From positions 94,540 through 158,539 of the forward strand of contig JADNYJ010000089.1 of NCBI GenBank assembly GCA_015501075.1: a stretch of 64,000 bases of DNA, in the 5' to 3' direction. Every line of letters begins with the position of its first letter. Position 1 is the stretch's first letter. This document shows positions 33,207 to 43,958 of this stretch, one piece after another. A program made the position numbers and the translations under genes. The notes beneath the pieces are model-generated. The model worked only from the letters and a program-made list of their open reading frames with translations, made no database searches and had not been told where the DNA came from. This stretch comes from Gymnopilus junonius (Eukaryota; Basidiomycota; Agaricomycetes; Agaricales; Galerinaceae).

Positions 33207-35620
33207 AGCACAGGATGGGGAGGGGAGAAGGGGATCCTGCCTGAAGGGGGGTGATTGCTCAACAGCAACAGCCTATATATATCAACTCGTATCAGCTTCC
33301 ATTGACACGAACGTGTCATGCAATCCAGGATGTCCGCCCTATTGCCTCCGGCCCTGCCTTCTCATTGCAAAGTGAAATGAAATATCACATCATGATGATG
33401 ACGAATGATGCCCAAATTTCATACCATTACTGAGAGGCACAGCCATGGATGTCTATCAAAAAGGATGCCGAGAAGCGAGGGCTTCGAGCTGGGAATGACC
33501 ATGATAACAATGAAGGCATCTCTTAGAAAACCTTCCTGGTCAGGCATAGCATGTGTATGACTTTGTGTGAGCTTTCTCAACATTGATAATGATGATGAGA
33601 AAGGAAGAGGAAGGAAAGGAAGGATCGAAAAGATAAAAGAGAAGAACGGACCATGCGGGGACAAAGAATTGCCAAGCGTAATGATATACCATGGAGTTAC
33701 CCAGGGTTCATGCCATCCTCATCAACTAAGGGCATGGTTGTCAATTGAAATCAATGATGGTCTTTGCACCAACCTGATGTCTACACATGTCTACTGTCTA
33801 TCAAAGGGACTTGAGATCAAGGAGGCAGGTTGCTTCATCCATCCCATCATCTAATTGTCGACAGAACTCACTGGGAACACCATACATACTATTGTCTCAC
33901 TGTACCACTGCATATATCAGAGCGGCATTGTCCCTCGAGCCCGTAGGTCAACTGCGACCTCAAGATCTTCCCCATATGGCAAGGATGATATAGGAATGCC
34001 CCTGACAACAGTATCCTGGATACAATGAGATGGATATTCCCAGTATTGATGCAATGATGGCCATCAGCGGAGAGGCTGTTGGATGGTATGAATGCTATAT
34101 TTCATTGTTGTAACTTGGTGATACATGACTAAGTTGCTACAGAATCTAGGCAACAAGCTGACCCAAAGGTGTGTGTTACTTACTACTGGGGCGTGAGATG
34201 AATATCCATCTAACAGAAGCCAGGTTCCACTATGGAGGTAGGGCTATCCATACAAGGAGCCTCCGAGACCAGTCTGTCAACTTTGGCTGCACTTTGCTTG
34301 AGCATTTTGCATGTAAGTATTTATGCAGGGACTAGTTTGTGAGTGAGACCAGTCTGTACTGGTCTTGAGCTTTTGCTTGAGACCCATCAGGGTGACAGAC
34401 TAGTCTGTTTGGGAGACTGGTCTTTGAGCTTCTGCTTGAGACCAGTCTGGGTGACAGACCAGTTGGTCCTGAAAAGAGCTGACCATCTTTGCAACCTTGC
34501 ATTGACTGTTCCGAAGGGTAGGGGATCAGTATTAGTGACCAGCTGATTTACGATGGGGGAAGTGAGTTTATGGAGCTCTTCATGGACTAGTCTGGCTGCG
34601 AGTGCATAAGAAGAATGAGTCCAATATTTATTGCCTCCTTGCCATATTCTTTATTTAGCTAGGGTCAAAGGAACAGGATAGGACATGGTCAACCACAATG
34701 CTATGACAGATCAGTGCAGTTTCACCAAGAATGTCTGGTGCAGCAATGATGACCCTTATTTCCAGTTCTCTTAGGTAGAAGTCATGCTATACCTAACCAT
34801 ATGGTCACGAGGATCCTAAAACACCTCGCAAAAAAATTAAAATAGAATAAATTTAAGAAAAAGAAAGATTCATTGCCTCATCATCTGTTGATTGTGATTG
34901 CTGTGTGCGGACTTTGCTGTATTGTCAGTCTAGGTGTCCATAGTCATTAGTACCCCAAATGTATGCATGCTGAGAGCCTTCCCTGGATGAATATCTTGCA
35001 TTTTGCATGTTACACATTGCGGAGTGCCATGGCAATTTGGAGGTGTTGAACTGGACATGTCATCATCATCATCTGACCATCTGATGCAGTTGGTGAGAAC
35101 GAAAGCTCTCATCACATGTCAATACTGAACTCTGATAACACTGGCCCAGTTCCTTTCCTCCTCCATTGTCGTCTTAGTCATCTTAACATCCTGATGTCTC
35201 TGATATGACAATAAGACCACAGGTAAGTATATTACAAATACACAAGAGAGGAAGACTGATGCTAACAATGAAACATCAGGCATATTCCCATGTCGATACC
35301 ATCCCACTACTCCTCCATGTATCTTCTACATCTTCACCTCCATGATGAAGTCACAGCCTTCATGTCATCATCACCACAGGGATCCCAGCCTCGACGTCTT
35401 TTCCTTTGTCACCTGGAACTCAGGATCATTGAGTGTGATGTCAGAGGCATAGTCCAAAGATGATGGTGAATCTGGCGTGGAGTTTCTGTAACCGTCATGT
35501 CTAGCCATGGCTGATAGAGAAAAACACCATGAAACTCACCGTAGTTCAATTTGTCATGGCCCTCCAATGTCTCTAGCTTATGCACCCTCTTCTGTGGCTT
35601 CTCCAACAAGTCCAAGACTA
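33207..35620. other. No confident gene
   Basis: The interval upstream of the membrane-protein gene has only short, domain-free frames (for example 33567-33854 plus). It includes the 5' region of that gene, a short tandem repeat (34343-34475) and, near 35400-35620, the 3' end of the recombinase-like relic. Confidence 0.4.
34343..34475. repeat. Tandem repeat, unit about 60 bp
   Basis: The phrase CTTYTGCTTGAGACC followed by GGGTGACAGAC occurs twice about 61 bp apart. The words GAGACCAGTCTG and GACTGGTCTTTGAGC recur around it in both orientations (CAGACTAGTCTG is nearly palindromic). Earlier partial units are seen near 34264-34300. No gene overlaps it. Confidence 0.6.
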
Positions 35621-37994
35621 TCATCCCGGGACCTCGTCCTCTCTCTTCCGCTTGGTGCTCCTGGTGGGCGTCTTCATCGGCTGGGGAACTCGTGTCTCGG
35701 TAAGGAGCTTCGAGCTGATGACTAGTGCATACATCTTGCCATGAGTCTTCTCGACATGGTCACACCACTCTATGGCACTGGAGATCTCGACAGGAGGGGT
35801 GCAGTGTGGACACGAGAAAGGCTGGTCGAAGGTACCCTTGTTGATATGGACAGTCTTATTGTGTCGACTAAGGCAGTGGCATCTGGTGAACGTCTTGGAT
35901 TCGTTGCACAGGAGGCAGACCCAGCTCTCCGGTTGATTGGGTTTCAGTGCCTCCACCATTGTGGCTCCACGGTGTTTGGGTTTCTTGGCTGGAGCTGCCA
36001 AGATGGGGACCGCCAGACTCAGGGGAGTCCACTCCTCAGCCGCGTAACATAGGAGCCAGACCATGGCACCTTCTGAGCACTCTTCCACCTCACCGTCGAA
36101 TACAAGCTCCTCGGAGCTGCCTGAACGGTTCCCAAAGCCCGGCTCACCAGTGCAGTGGGTCAACAGGTGACCCATGTCCAATGAAGCATGATCCCAGCAA
36201 CATCTAGCTGGACACGGACACTGTTGAAGCTCGTCAGTCAACTTACCCTCAGCTCGAAGCTTGTTAGCTTGCTCGAAGTAGTCCTCTCATGCTTTTAGGA
36301 GGATGAGCTTGTAGAGGGCGCATTTTTGCTTGTCAAGAGTGGACTTTGCCTTCGAGATCTTGCCTTTGTCTTTAGTGAGCATAGCATCATCCAAAGCAGC
36401 CTGTCTTTCGGTGATATCCCTCCGTGACTCAATGCTGAGTTTCTGTTCTCGTGTTACTTCAAGAGGGGTACCAGAGTCATTCTGCTTGGACAAGTCCCGC
36501 ATAACCTCAAGCAATGGTTCGTTTGACTGTCCACCTGCACACGGTTCGAAACATGTACTGGATAGGTCTGCTCATATGCACTTGGTCTGATAGTTGTTCT
36601 TGTAGACTGTGGTTGTATGACTGGCAATGAAATTACACATAGCCTGGGTGAGGGACTTGTTGTACTCGATGAAGGCACCAATATGGAAGGCGTAGAGATG
36701 GGCCATAGTGCTGAACCCTGCAATGAGGAGAACGCACTGCAGATTACGCAAGAAGGATGAGTATGACATGGGGAAGATGGGCTTGTTGAGGAAATCTTCA
36801 CGCCATTCAAGATGGATGTAATCGATGTTTTCGAGGTTGGGACAGTGGAGAATCTCATCGATGGACTTGTATCCAGCCTTGAATGTGTTGGAATGGATGC
36901 CAACCACGAGAACGAGGTGGGTCAGGCAGAAGAGCAAGTATGGAAGGAGAGTCATGGTAAACTGGAACTTTTTGCCTTTTGAGTGCTCTAAAGCATTAGC
37001 CTGGAGCTTATTGCAATTGATGGTGAATGTGGTGGCTAATCTGTGTCATTGGTCTCCATCACAAATGAAGGCTACAACAACCTCTTCATATTTCATGCTG
37101 ATAATCATGCCTTGGCAATAGCCATAGGAGAAGAGAAGGACGAGGGCATGGAAGATAATTTGTTGGATCGGAGAGGTGAAGGGGATGAGGTGGCACAGAG
37201 CCAGACGGTTTTGAGGATAAGTCCAATATCCATGACGGTGAACTCAACTTTCTCATAGTCCGATTTGGTGGAAAGACCCATGATTTTGGCACCCTCGTGG
37301 TAGATCCACTGGCTAATCTGGGAAACAGGTCCTGTATCCAAAGAACCTAGTGCAAAGGTGTCTTCAGGATACTTCAACATGACATCATAAATCAAACAAA
37401 CCTGGCATATTGGTAGGGTGCTTCAATGTCATCCAATGGTTGTCTGGTTCTCTCTCATCAGCAGTAAGATCTCGGCATCAGCTGCAGTGATCAATGACTT
37501 CCAGAAGGTGTTGAGCGATCTAGAGAACTTTATGGACCACTCCTTGACCTCTTCTCTATCGTGGCATCATTAAGCAGAACGTGCTGCTAGATGGAGGTCT
37601 CGACATAGACCTGCAGGAAAGTCTTGCAGTACTGCATGGCTTTCGCATTCCCACAGCATAAGTCAACCCACACTTGGTTGGAATCAACAGTGGGATGGAC
37701 CTCTTTCATCCACCTAAAAGAGCAAAAGACCCCACGGTCAGTCTGAAGTCGTGGCAGACTAAAAGCAGCATGCAGCACTTACTCGTCCCATATAGCCAGA
37801 GCTCATCACGTTGCCCCTCTGTTGATTTTGCTATCTTCGCTTCCAGAGGTTGGGGCCATCGGTCTTGGGTGCGTGACTCTCGAACACCTTGGCAGATAGT
37901 TTTTCAAAGCAGCAGTCTGTCCAGAGAAGAAGGACAGCTTGGATGACTTGGTCATCGATGACGAGGCACTGTCTCTCCCTTTCTTAGGTGGCAT
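35621..37994 (-). pseudogene. Tyrosine-recombinase-like (DUF3435/Crypton-type) gene with C2H2 tail, decayed
   Basis: The start at 37994 (MPPKKGRDSASSS) leads into KLSFFSGQTAALKNYLPR, WMKEVHPTVDSNQVWVDLCC and WIYHEGAKIMGLSTKSDYEK. The core block at 36572-36955 carries LPYLLFCLTHLVLVVGI, ENIDYIHLEW, LIAGFSTMAHLYAFHIGA and SHTTTVYKNNYQT. Its final His...Tyr spacing recalls the catalytic end of tyrosine recombinases of the DUF3435 class. A charged helix (36290-36510) and a C2H2 region (35621-36241; WVCLLCNESKTF...HNKTVH, CPHC...HVEKTHG) follow. Several 1-nt frameshifts (for example near 37760, within CHDF/QTDRG, and near 37590) show it is dead. The family call is from memory of pattern. The same genes can be labelled FluG-domain proteins. 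Confidence 0.5.
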
Positions 37995-38025
37995 AGTTGG
38001 CAGTGATGGTGGTGTACGAGGTAGG

Positions 38026-38885
38026 CAAGGGGGTCCCAGGATAAAAAATATTTAACTATCCTCCATATTTTTTTAATGACCCATTGGCTGAACCAACCAG
38101 CCACATAATCAGGCACAATGTCCAAATAAGGAAATATGACATCATCGCCATGCTACCTTTCCTCCTCGCCTGCCGTCTGACTTCTTGCAAGCCTCGCAAG
38201 TCCAATTACAGGGCTTTTGTTGAAGTTTTACATATGCCAGGTGATACTGTGATGCATAACAATTTTTTTTGGTTAGTGAAATTTAGAAAAATATGTCAGA
38301 ATATTTACCCATTGCATCTCACATCCAGGTCTTCTGCATTCAATTACATTGTCAGCGGAGCAATCGAGTTCCTCTTCACATATGCAATCACCTTGGTCTT
38401 GTGCCACACCATTTCTTTTCTCCACAGTCTGGGCAAGTAATGTAACCCTCACTGTCAGGCTTGATGTCTGCAGTCTAGATGAAGTACAGCATGTAAGACT
38501 TTTTTCTGCCTCTCTGGGATTCAACAAACACTCACCTCAGACTCGTTAGAAGCCATAGATGCCTTCTTGTTGCTCTTTTGAGATTGTGCAGTGTAGATTT
38601 CATCACTTTCCCTCTGCCTGTAGTCTGAACTGTGTCTAATCTTATCTGATCATTATGTAATAATCACCAATTTCATGTCAATTGAGTAGTTATTGCCTTT
38701 TTTTCTATGAAACCTACATCCAGGACCCATTCCATGCATGCCTACACTGTCGTATATTACCTCTGAGCAATATTTCATACTAATTTTGGCCTATTTGGAA
38801 GGCATTCCCAAAATTTTTTAACAGCCTGATGGCTGAACCAACTGCCCAGGGTGTGGTCCAGGATTTATGGCCCGGGACCCCCTTG
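38026..38885 (-). mobile_element. hAT-type element with PHD-finger gene, copy 2 (860 bp)
   Basis: It has the same ends and length as copy 1 and the sequence reads identical line by line. The target duplication is GAGGTAGG (38018-38025 and 38886-38893). It lies about 30 bp upstream of the start codon of the recombinase-like gene. The open frame on the far side (38894-39083, minus, ending TLDNTYL) continues through the target site in sequence, so the insertion probably split a transcription unit. Confidence 0.92.
38142..38527 (-). CDS. PHD-finger protein carried by hAT element, copy 2
   Basis: This reads the same as the gene in copy 1: DCICEEELDCSADNVIECRR, an intron, then YHLAYVKL and CEACKK with a Gly/Arg/Lys-rich end. 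The HLxC Cys is again Tyr, so the change predates the split of copies 1 and 2. Confidence 0.55.
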
Positions 38886-38893
38886 GAGGTAGG

Positions 38894-39305
38894 TGTTGTC
38901 GAGCGTCAAGAAAGAGCAAGAGTGGGAGGGGAGTTTGGGGAGATTTAGCAAGCTCAGCATGAAAACTGGCCTGCCTTTTATCTCCCTCATCTGCACCACC
39001 ATCTCCTCGTCAAAGACAAAGTTATCGTCACTGCCAAAGGGGTCCGGGGAGACAGGCCACAGCAGATCAAAAACGGGCAGCATAATGGAGTGAGGTGCCG
39101 GCCTGTGGTCACGTGGCCAGCCTAATTTGGAAGTGCAGTTGTGCTAGCAGTGTCATAATTCGCTTTAGTCATCCCACTAAAACAATCTTAAAGGCTTCTC
39201 CTGCCATCGACTTCCTTATTTTGCCTAGTGCAGCTGCCACTTCACATCAAGACTTCAAGGCTTCATTGACAAGGCTTCAAGCCTCAATTGCACTTCAGAA
39301 GCATA
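38894..39305 (-). other. Open frame stranded between two hAT copies
   Basis: A minus-strand frame (38894-39083) reads MLPVFDLLWPVSPDPFGSDD, then MREIKGRPVFMLSLLNLP. It stays open up to the target duplication of copy 2. It may be the upstream exon of the recombinase-like gene or part of a neighbouring gene. The rest up to copy 3 shows no gene. Confidence 0.3.
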
Positions 39306-39313
39306 CTTACAAC

Positions 39314-40040
39314 CAAGGGGGTCCCGGGCCGTAAATCCCGGAACGTACCCCGGGCGGTTGGTTCAGCCGTCAGGCCGTTAGAAAATTTTGGGAATACCCT
39401 CCATAGGGCACAAAATTGGTAGGAAATATGGCTCAGAAGTGACATACCAAAGTGGATTCATGCACAGAGCAAGTTTTGGATGTATATTTCATAGAGAAAA
39501 AGTAATAGCTAGTCTGTAGACATGATATTGGAGGTTATTATATAATGATCAGATAAGATCAAGATAAGATGAAACATAGCCCAGACTACAGGCATAGGAG
39601 AGCGACGAAATCTACACTTCGCAGTCTCAAAATAGCGACGGAAAAGCATCATATACAAGGGCTGGATGATTGCTTGTATGGCCTAAGGGTTGATCCGACC
39701 GCCGACGATGTAATTGAATGCAAAAGACCTGGATGTGAGACAAGATGGGTGAGTATTCCTATGATTATTCACATATATTCTCCCTAACAAACTGAATCAC
39801 TGTTTATCTCATTCTAGTACCATCTAATATGTGTATCCGCGGATCAAGCGCCGCACAATTGGGCTTGCGAGGCTTGTACGAAGTCCAAGAGTGGACGAGG
39901 AGGAAAAGTAGCACGGCGATGATGTCATATTTCCTAATTTAGATACGCAGATCAATCACGTGAATGGGCGGTTGGTTCGAGGAGGCCGTTAGAAAAAATA
40001 TGGAGGATAGTTGACCAATTTATATCCCGGTACCCCCTTG
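39314..40040 (+). mobile_element. hAT-type element with PHD-finger gene, copy 3 (727 bp, inverted)
   Basis: The ends are CAAGGGGGTCCCGGG and GGTACCCCCTTG, with a perfect 8-bp target duplication CTTACAAC (39306-39313 and 40041-40048). Its left end matches the reverse complement of the right end of copies 1 and 2, so it is inverted relative to them. It is diverged and 133 bp shorter, so it is an older or different subfamily member. The cargo gene lies on the plus strand. Confidence 0.9.
39569..39922 (+). CDS. PHD-finger protein carried by hAT element, copy 3
   Basis: Exons 39569-39748 and 39818-39922 (intron GTGAGT...TCTAG, phase 0) encode 94 residues. The finger reads DDVIECKRPGCETRW, then YHLICV and NWACEACTK, with a basic tail SGRGGKVARR. 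Unlike copies 1 and 2 it keeps the Cys in HLIC. The first Cys pair looks reduced (DDCLYG). The N-terminus is basic and helical. A histone-binding role is inferred from the fold only. Confidence 0.6.
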
Positions 40041-40048
40041 CTTACAAC

Positions 40049-41040
40049 TGGAATACTTAGTACCACACGACATACACACCCACTGGCGTAATTCGCTCAA
40101 GAATTGAAGTGTGTACACCTTCATCCGAATCCCTCAGCTATAGTACGCTGCAATGCTATTGATCAATCAATGACCAACAGTCCCACACGATGTAAGTACA
40201 GACCGTGATCCCCAATGAACTCAAATGCGACGACAGGGTCGTATCTCGCGGGTCCGACAACCAATCAACCAATCGCGTTCTTACAAAGGTCTAAAAAGTC
40301 TTCAAAAAATCCCTGACTCAAAAATTCCTGCGAGTTCCTTCCCTGCAGCGTTACCCATACATTCAAAGATGCAGAACAATTTTTCCAGCTATAGATCCCA
40401 GTCGGCACCCTTGCTTTTCCGCCTGTACTTCTGCAACGCATGGCGCATGGCTCACGCGGCGTTGACTGGCGTTGACCAGGATACGAAGGCAATACGCCAA
40501 ATGTATTTTATATTAACTGTCGAGTCGGTACCGCAGTATAACTCCTTGGGCAATGGGCGGGTCGTCGTTATGTTACGAGATTACTTTGAACATATAGAGC
40601 TCGAGGATGACGTTTCCGAGGCCCGAAGGCCCGACCATCGCTGGTGATGGACAATCGTAAGCAGATGTAGACCTGAACATTGAAGATTGCTGGGTGTGGG
40701 TGAATGTTGGAATTTAAGATTTAAATAAAGAATTGACGATCCAGAAAGCAGTATGGATATATAAATGGGTGTACGGGATATGATAACGAGACATTACATA
40801 CTAGAAATTGACGACGGAGAGAAAGAAAGAACAAGGGAAGAAGAGGAGGAAAGGGGTTATAATGACGTGGTTCCGGCAGGAAAAAGAAAGAAAGTCGAAT
40901 GGCGAAGAATAGATAGTGTTCGACAAGCCTCGTCGGCTTAAAAGGGGATGCAATAGAAGAAGACATCTCAAGCCAAAAATAATCTCTGCCGGAAATATTG
41001 GAAGAAGAAACTGCAGAGGAGGGAGGAGCATCAGACCAAA
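40049..41040. other. No confident gene
   Basis: An open frame at 40225-40647 (plus, 140 codons) has no recognisable domain and no clear splice partner. The remainder should contain the 3' UTR of the VPS74 gene. Confidence 0.35.
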
Positions 41041-41043
41041 CCA

Positions 41044-42804
41044 TCAAATCAACGAATCCAGCTTTGACAAAACCTCCAACACCCCCGCAATCAACTCAAA
41101 TCCCACATCCTCTTCACCCCCAATCGCCTCTTTCCTCACCTCCTGCACCAATCCCAACACCACATCCCTCCCACTCACCTCCAAACTCCCACCACTCGCC
41201 AACCTCGTCGCCTGTCTCCTCCTCCCAGCAGCGGTAGCAGGCGTCAACGGACCCGCCCCAGACCCCGAACTCCCGTAAGGCCATACAACAAACTCTGCTA
41301 AAATCTCATCACACCGCTGGAACGCCGCCTCGCGCTCTTCATAGCCTAGCCTCCCAAAGGCGTTATCCAGCACCGAAGCAGTGTAAGCTGCGCAAACTAG
41401 ACACACGGCGCGTAAGACGCGACATTGGACGCCCTCTTTGTCGAGCGCGGCGGGGGGTACGGCGGAGGTGGTGGAGGTGAGGAGGGTGACGACCCGGGTG
41501 ATGAGGTTTTCTTTCGTGCGGACGTCGGCGACGGGGTGGGTGGCCATGTCGAAGAGGAGGAAATTGCGCTTTTCGGTGCGGAGGACGCCTTTGTCGACTA
41601 GGCCTTTTGCGAGGCGTTCTCGGACTTGTTTGAGCTGGAAGCCGATTTTCATCACGTTCCATGTTTCCCCTGGTGGTGAAGGCTGGTTAGCGATGACGGT
41701 ATTTAATGTTAAAAATAAAGAGGACGTTTGTAGCAAAGATAAACAAAGAGAGAGCATCGGTTTCAACTCCGTCTATATGGCATCACAGGCACCTTCAAAA
41801 ACGCCGCAGCCAGGACTCCAGAGCCCACGGAGACGAAAAGAACTTTGAAATGACATACCACTCAGGAGATCAATCCACGAATTGATACTCAGTTTCTCGA
41901 TATCCTGCTGGCCCTTGATCATCTTGAGCGCCTCATCTAAAATCGTCTCGCCCGTCTGCCTGTCGTCGATCACTTCCACGATCCGCTCTGTAACGGGTAT
42001 ACGCCTGCGATTTGAGTCTTTGACGAGAGCTATACGACGCCTCAGTGCGAGCTCTATCAGGATGCACCCGCGGAGGGCGTATGATATGTTGTCGTTCCAG
42101 AAGGAGAGATAGCCCTGCAAGAAATGGTAGGTAAGTCGGTCTGGTACGACGTAAGGTGTGTGGAAAAGAAAAAGTAGGCCTGATTGAGCAAAACTGAGTG
42201 CCTGTGACAGAATCAACCAGGAGGCCGAGTCAAGCCAAAAAAAGGCCAGAAATAGGACAAATAGCGGGAACACGACACTCATGAGGCAGCTGGGGACCTT
42301 GAGCAATCTCAGGAATGCTTGTGAAACGCGTTAAAACGTATCAAAAGGTAAGAAATACAGTTACTGGACGAGAAAAGTCCGCGCCAGCAGCACGAAACGA
42401 AGATACGGACAAGGTACGCCCATTTCAGCCTAATTCATGCCACGTAATAAAAAAGAAGAAACCGAATAAAACAATCCAGGAAGAAACAGAAAACGTACTT
42501 GCTTGTCCTTAATCCCCAGCAGCAGCACCTCCTCCATAATCGTCAAACGCGGCATCTTTCCGCCGATCTTGGCCTCCTCATTCGCATCCTGCTGCAAATC
42601 CCTGGGGTCAAACGCAATCTTGCTCCCGCCCTCAAAAGCTGACCCCGCATGCTGTACAGTCGCAGCTGGTGGCGTGGTGCTCCCGCTTCCAGCTGTGGAG
42701 TGCCCATTCGTATACCGGGTCTTTGAGGTGTCATCGTCGTCATCGTTGTATGAGGAAGTGCCGCCGCCAACGCGTCTGCGCGAGAGACCTCCTGAAGACG
42801 CCAT
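41044..42804 (-). CDS. VPS74: Golgi phosphoprotein 3 homologue (GPP34 family)
   Basis: Three exons (42499-42804, 41859-42114, 41044-41669) join in frame to 395 residues. After a low-complexity N-terminus (Ser/Gly-rich with DDDDDTS) the GPP34 fold begins with [20 protein letters not shown]. It continues with [60 protein letters not shown] and [15 protein letters not shown], all diagnostic of the family. The protein binds PI4P at the Golgi and retains glycosyltransferases by recycling them in COPI vesicles. It is somewhat longer than the yeast protein (about 345), mainly at the N-terminus and a Gly/Ser loop near the C-terminus. It appears intact and is a housekeeping gene in this repeat-rich end. 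Confidence 0.95.
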
Positions 42805-43958
42805 TGCCTAGGGGATGTTGAAGGCTTTTGGGGAGGAAAGGGGGAGGAGGAGGAGGTTGGTTGGGTCGGACGATCAGACCCGCCAGCATCACTCATCCCT
42901 GCGCCGCTGCGGAGTGCGATTTCTCGGCTTCTTCCGTAGCGCAATGCCGAACACGGCGGGAAGACGGCTTTCTTCAATCACCCAATTGCTCTTCGCTCGC
43001 TCTGACTTCACAGCCCCAATTTATAATTATGGAACAACTTCTATCAGTGCTACTAGTATCCTATTCAAACCCTCACCGATCATCAGCTGCGTGATCTCTA
43101 GCACAGCGTCGACACCGGCACTGCCAGCTGCGCAGCACTGTGAGCGGGGTTACTCGAGTCTGCCTTTGCTTTTTTGCCTCTCGCGATTGTCGGCGTACTG
43201 TGCTCCTTTTACTTTTGTGATTATATTAGGTCAGCCTCTCAAGTCCTGGATATTCTCCTGCATTCTTTAGTCTTTGCCGGGGTCTCTGTTCCGCGATCAT
43301 CTTGTTGACAGCTGCCTGGTAGTCACTCCAACGAAACTGAACTGCTTGTGGCCACTCTTCTCATCTTCTCAGAACCCTCGACCAAGACGGATAAATATGT
43401 GATCGTCGTACCTTGGTAGTCGGAGCGCCGATGACATGATCGATTTAATGAAGCACAGTGGCGTAAACCTATGGTACGTCTCTCGACTTGTAGCTATTAT
43501 AGCAGCTTTATGTTGATGATTTTAATGCTGTCTAGTTTCAGAGTCACAGTTCTGGCCATCTCTCGGGCCCGGTAGGTATCACCACTGCTCATCATTCACG
43601 GCGACTCTCGATAAAATTCAGGTTTTCTGCTAAGACTGAAGTGATATACAATACATTTAGGTGCGCAATCTTGTTGTCGCACTTCTTGAATTTGCACCGT
43701 ATAGATGCTTAGAGCTTCCGTCTCGACAAATTTGGCTAATTTCGTCTGTTCTCGCAGGCAGTATCCATTCACGTTCCAGCATTGCATTGAATGAACTAAG
43801 CCTTCGTCCTCTTGGGTGCGTAGATACTATGCAACCTATGTACGTATTTCCTTTCCTGTTGAAAGATAATGTAACTAAATGGCGAAAAAGGTTCACAGTC
43901 CATAGGATTAAAGAGTACGCGAGTCGGTATGCAAATTAGCCGTTTATTTGGCTTGCGC
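42805..43958. other. Intergenic, no confident gene
   Basis: This holds the promoter side of VPS74 and the 3' side of the decarboxylase gene. Open frames at 42815-43270 and 43657-43939 lack domains. Several GT..AG-like gaps could be drawn but no convincing protein results. Confidence 0.4.
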
